NCBI GenBank assembly: GCA_040902885.1
Contig: JBBDWK010000004.1
Location: 1-51,057 of the forward strand
Length of the DNA: 51,057 nt
From: JBBDWK01 sp040902885
GTDB taxonomy: Bacteria; Acidobacteriota; Terriglobia; Bryobacterales; Bryobacteraceae
Direction of reading: 5' to 3'
Numbering within the stretch: position 1 is the stretch's first letter; each line of letters begins with the position of its first letter. Under the pieces are notes generated by a model, which made no database searches, was not told where the DNA came from, and saw nothing but the letters and a program-made list of their open reading frames with translations. A program made the translations under genes and the position numbers. Below are positions 48,165-51,057 of this stretch, one piece after another.

Positions 48165-50696
48165 ATGATTACCGAGCCGCTGGTACGGGCACTCGCGGGT
48201 GGTGACGCTGTGGCCTTTGTGGGGTCGGGCGCTTCAATCTCCTCGGGCTTGGCAGACTGGCGCACGTTCCTTTCAGGCCTCCTCGACTACGCGGAGAGCC
48301 TGCACGCGCGCGGCATGGACTCAGCCGATGCCGGATGGCGGCGAACCCGGCAGTTGCTCGAAGGCGGGGACTTTTTGCAGGCGGCCGAAATGCTCCAGCG
48401 GGAACTGCCGAACCCGACTTTCATCAGCTACATAGAGGGGGTATTCGGGGCAGTCGCAGAACCGAATGACATCCATAGGTCGATTGCACGGCTTCCATTC
48501 AGTCTGGCATTAACAAACAACTTCGACGTATTGCTGGAAGCAGCATACCGGAATGCTGCGCACTTCAGCTGGAAGGATACCGATGCGATATTCAACGCGA
48601 TTCGTTCGAAGAACTTTGCTATCGTTAAATTGCACGGATCCGTGAGAGACGTGGAGTCAATCCGTCTTACCCGCACTCACTATCGAGACAGTACATTCAG
48701 CAATCCCGAACTGAACGAATGTCTGAAATCACTTCTGACTTGGAAGACGCTTCTGTTCATAGGTTACAGTTTGCGAGACAGTGATCTGCTACAACTCTTC
48801 GACGCAGCCCGACTAACTTTTGGCAAGAAGTTCGGCCCTCACTACGCAATCATGCCCACGCATGAAGTTGATGGCAAGTTCAGATCTTACCTCAAGGACG
48901 CGTTCGCCATCGAGGTGATCGACTACGAATCCAATCCCAACGATAGCGAACAGGCCACAGTGAAAGTCAGTAAAATCCTCCGGAATCTCAGTGGCCAGGT
49001 CGCTCGCTTTCGCTATGAGACTGTCGGAATACCCCGTAGCGACTCGTCTGCGACCAGGGCGCAGGCAGCGCACACAGTTCTCGCAAACGCTGTGCATGTC
49101 ACCGGCTCGATGCGCGGCGACGTCTGCTTTATGGTAGACGACACAAATCCTCAGATTCGGCGTGTTGCAAGTTATCCGAGGAGGAACGCTGACACCCTTC
49201 CGACAATCGATTACGATTCGGTAATTGGAACTGCCTTCTTGCAGGCCAACTCTAATATCGGCAAGGATTACATTTACTTGAAGAACGTGGCTAATGCTGC
49301 CGCTGAGCTTGAAGAGTGTGGGTATCCAAGCACACGCTATGTGGTCTGTGACATGGACGTGCAGAGCGAACTCGCATACCCTATCATTGCGGACGGCCGA
49401 CGGGTCGGCACATTGAATCTGGAAGCGGACGTTCGTGATGCGTATACGGATGACCACATATTGGTTGTTCGAAGGCTGGCTGAGGAACTGGGCCAAGTCT
49501 ACATACAATCGGAACGAAGGCGAATGAGATCAGTACCGCTTGCGAGCTTCTACCAAGAGCCCTCGCGTTTTGAAGGCCTTTTGAAGAAATCGCGACTGAT
49601 CAATGCGCTTGGGCACGAGTTCATTCTTTACGAGATCGACTACGAGGCGAAGCGCCTCATTGCACATCATGGGAGCACGTCCGGACCATTTGGCTACGGC
49701 TTCGCTACGAAGAGTTTGGCCACAAAGGCGTTTTCTGAACGATATGAAATTCATGTCGAGGATGCTCAGAGCGAACTGGCGATACCACGAGAGAACCGTC
49801 ATAGCTGGCTCAATGAGCACGGTGTTGAGCGATTCAAGATTACGGGACCTGTATTTGCCTGTCCAGTTCGGCTCGGCGGGCAAACGGAAGCTATCCTCGT
49901 GACCTGGATGAATGCAGACTCTCGAAATCTGCCGGCGGATGTCACGACACCACTCGGCGAACTATTCCGATCGTCTTGTCGTCAGGTTCTCCGGCTTGCT
50001 AACCTGGTTGCAAATGACCGGCTTGGTACGGATGTGTTGCGAGCCGAAGATTTGTTGGATGAGTTATATGATCGTCTACACAGCATTGATCGCGGAAAGG
50101 TGTGGTCCAAAGCGGACCTGACTGACGCAGGATTTCGGGACCGCGTTCTCAGAGCCCTCATGTCCGCCTTGGCTTCCGATAACACGGGACTGAAGCGCAT
50201 ACGGGTTTGGAAATCAACAGGTGCGGCAAGCGACAGGGAGCCCACCGGCCTGCCGACAAAGCCTGCCGCTTTCTGTTGTGTACGTTCTCTTACCTGCCGG
50301 GAGTTCACGGTGTCGGGCAAGCCGGAATGGGACGCCTACGCAGGCTGTGTAACCAGCGCTGACGATGTCTACTGTCGCTATACTATCAGCCGATACACCC
50401 ATGACCCATACGCGAGATGGCAACATCCAGCAATGTTCGGCAGACCCGATGGTAATTGTCAGTTCTTGGATAAGGACCCGACTGGCTCCTGGATTGTCGC
50501 TCCTATCGTACGAAAGAATAGACTCATTGGGTTTATTTCAGCGGATAACCATCAACCGCGGAACGGACCGAAGCAATTAGGTGATCCCAACTTTCGAGAG
50601 ATCGCCCAGCAATGCCGCATAATAAACGTTGTTTCCGACTTGGCTTCGTACGTCCTACCAGTGGAAGGTGATCAGCTCGGCGGGCCCAAAGGCTGA
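48165..50696 (+). CDS. SIR2-like protein with GAF-type domains, probable defence effector
   Basis: The product is 843 residues from ATG 48165, or 854 from ATG 48132; I prefer the former because SIR2 proteins start close to the glycine-rich loop. Residues 1-~280 form a SIR2 fold: AVAFVGSGASISSGLADW, LTNNFDVLLE with the conserved Asn, IVKLHGSV with the conserved His, and LLFIGYSLRDSDLL. Such SIR2 domains in defence systems degrade NAD. Three GAF-like segments follow: ~300-440 (SELAYPIIADGRRVGTLNLE is a clear match), ~470-630 (VFACPVRLGGQTEAILVTW) and ~650-830 (WIVAPIVRKNRLIGFISADN). GAF domains bind small ligands, so a sensor-effector is inferred. The codon and base composition look less GC-rich than the neighbours, suggesting transfer. 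It is a solitary gene. Confidence 0.75.
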   Translation: MITEPLVRALAGGDAVAFVGSGASISSGLADWRTFLSGLLDYAESLHARGMDSADAGWRRTRQLLEGGDFLQAAEMLQRELPNPTFISYIEGVFGAVAEPNDIHRSIARLPFSLALTNNFDVLLEAAYRNAAHFSWKDTDAIFNAIRSKNFAIVKLHGSVRDVESIRLTRTHYRDSTFSNPELNECLKSLLTWKTLLFIGYSLRDSDLLQLFDAARLTFGKKFGPHYAIMPTHEVDGKFRSYLKDAFAIEVIDYESNPNDSEQATVKVSKILRNLSGQVARFRYETVGIPRSDSSATRAQAAHTVLANAVHVTGSMRGDVCFMVDDTNPQIRRVASYPRRNADTLPTIDYDSVIGTAFLQANSNIGKDYIYLKNVANAAAELEECGYPSTRYVVCDMDVQSELAYPIIADGRRVGTLNLEADVRDAYTDDHILVVRRLAEELGQVYIQSERRRMRSVPLASFYQEPSRFEGLLKKSRLINALGHEFILYEIDYEAKRLIAHHGSTSGPFGYGFATKSLATKAFSERYEIHVEDAQSELAIPRENRHSWLNEHGVERFKITGPVFACPVRLGGQTEAILVTWMNADSRNLPADVTTPLGELFRSSCRQVLRLANLVANDRLGTDVLRAEDLLDELYDRLHSIDRGKVWSKADLTDAGFRDRVLRALMSALASDNTGLKRIRVWKSTGAASDREPTGLPTKPAAFCCVRSLTCREFTVSGKPEWDAYAGCVTSADDVYCRYTISRYTHDPYARWQHPAMFGRPDGNCQFLDKDPTGSWIVAPIVRKNRLIGFISADNHQPRNGPKQLGDPNFREIAQQCRIINVVSDLASYVLPVEGDQLGGPKG

Positions 50697-51057
50697 CCGG
50701 ACAGCCCCAGAATCGCGGTTGTTCTCTGCATAGGCTTTGGCCGTATTCGCAGACCTCATGCATGTGGTCATCGCCGGGCGTGGTCCCGGTCGATTCTGAC
50801 GGGCCAACCGGAAGTTGGACTCAGTTTTCTCCTGTTCCCGCCGTGACCAGTCTGGTGGTCCAGAGGTCTTCTTCGAGGACGTGCTGACGCGTGGTCAGGT
50901 AGCGTGAGCAGTTCATCTCCCCAATGTGTCGGCAGCCAAGCTTAAGTTAGTTTCTCATGGCGTGCCGGCACAACGGACCATGAAACGGATGCATGGCAGT
51001 CAGAGTGCGCATTCCAACGATGTCGATCAGTCATTCCGATCTGATGCCGATCAGATC
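50697..51057. other. Intergenic DNA ending in IS21-like terminal repeats
   Basis: No gene is seen. From about 50930 the sequence TGTCGGCAGCCAAGC then TTAAGTTAGTTTCTCATGG looks like an insertion-sequence end. Farther on, GATGTCGATCAG (51020-51031) and GATGCCGATCAG (51043-51054) form a near-direct repeat. The last 20 bases (51038-51057) are a perfect 8-4-8 palindrome, GATCTGAT-GCCG-ATCAGATC. Repeated GCCGATCA/TTCCGAT units are typical of IS21-family ends. The element would continue beyond the window. I cannot confirm it without its transposase. Confidence 0.4.

Noticed and set aside
1..51057. CRISPR array
   Set aside because: No set of regularly spaced direct repeats of 20-40 bases was seen anywhere in the window, and no cas gene is present.

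Overview
The window is a GC-rich bacterial chromosome segment that reads as Acidobacteriota, most like the Bryobacterales/Solibacter group. This is inferred from the gene mix: Tat-leadered Gfo/Idh/MocA oxidoreductase and sulfatase, a PQQ dehydrogenase with an N-terminal cytochrome c, a tandem Rid-domain secreted protein, a compact Tad pilus locus and GT-C membrane proteins. No rRNA or other definitive taxonomic marker is present.

Layout. (1) 1-3010 is accessory DNA: a TIR-like protein running off the left edge, a broken IS91-type transposase, and a TcmP/DUF5131 pair. (2) 3.1-7.7 kb holds housekeeping genes: a hypothetical, coproheme decarboxylase (hemQ), a Gfo/Idh/MocA oxidoreductase and a GT-C membrane enzyme. 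(3) 7.7-20.1 kb is a Tad/Flp pilus region: a second GT-C protein, flp, cpaA, tadZ, cpaF, tadB, tadC, a 31-residue membrane peptide, a DUF192-PilZ fusion, two TadE pseudopilins, a TadG-like protein, cpaB and the secretin cpaC. Three transcription units here share the same control layout: two tandem dyads of the form TGTAAAC-N4-GTTNACA, 32-33 bp apart, followed by a sigma-54-type TGG-N8-TTGC promoter. This is the strongest new signal in the window, and it ties the GT-C protein at 7794 to pilus expression. (4) 20.1-23.8 kb holds a sulfatase and the convergent PIN/TRAM-ispD-ispF operon. (5) 23.9-30.7 kb holds a PQQ dehydrogenase, then an overlapping trio: a HemN-like radical SAM enzyme, a flavin halogenase-like enzyme and a PaaK-like ligase. 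A nucleoside hydrolase-like protein follows. (6) 30.7-33.9 kb is a decayed mobile zone around tRNA-Val(UAC). It holds a decapitated HigB, a frameshifted HigA, an integrase remnant, a repressor with two identical operators, an orphan PyrE-like enzyme, a small unknown gene and a PH-SHOCT gene split in two. (7) 34-40.4 kb holds a sigma-54 enhancer-binding protein, an SDR, pgk, a MerR regulator, a Rid-domain protein and a sugar kinase. (8) 40.4-47.8 kb is a tight minus-strand operon for tyrosine/phenylalanine breakdown through homogentisate: HisC-like aminotransferase, acyl-CoA synthetase, hpd, hmgA, an unknown gene and fahA. Every step is covered except maleylacetoacetate isomerase, and the only unknown gene sits exactly there. 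(9) 48.1-50.7 kb carries a SIR2-like protein with GAF-type domains, a probable anti-phage effector, followed by sequence resembling an insertion-sequence end.

Three parts deserve attention as possibly undescribed: the sigma-54/dyad regulon of the pilus cluster, the SIR2-GAF protein, and the candidate isomerase replacement. All coordinates, motifs and frames were read by eye. Family names rest on recognised motifs, not on database searches.
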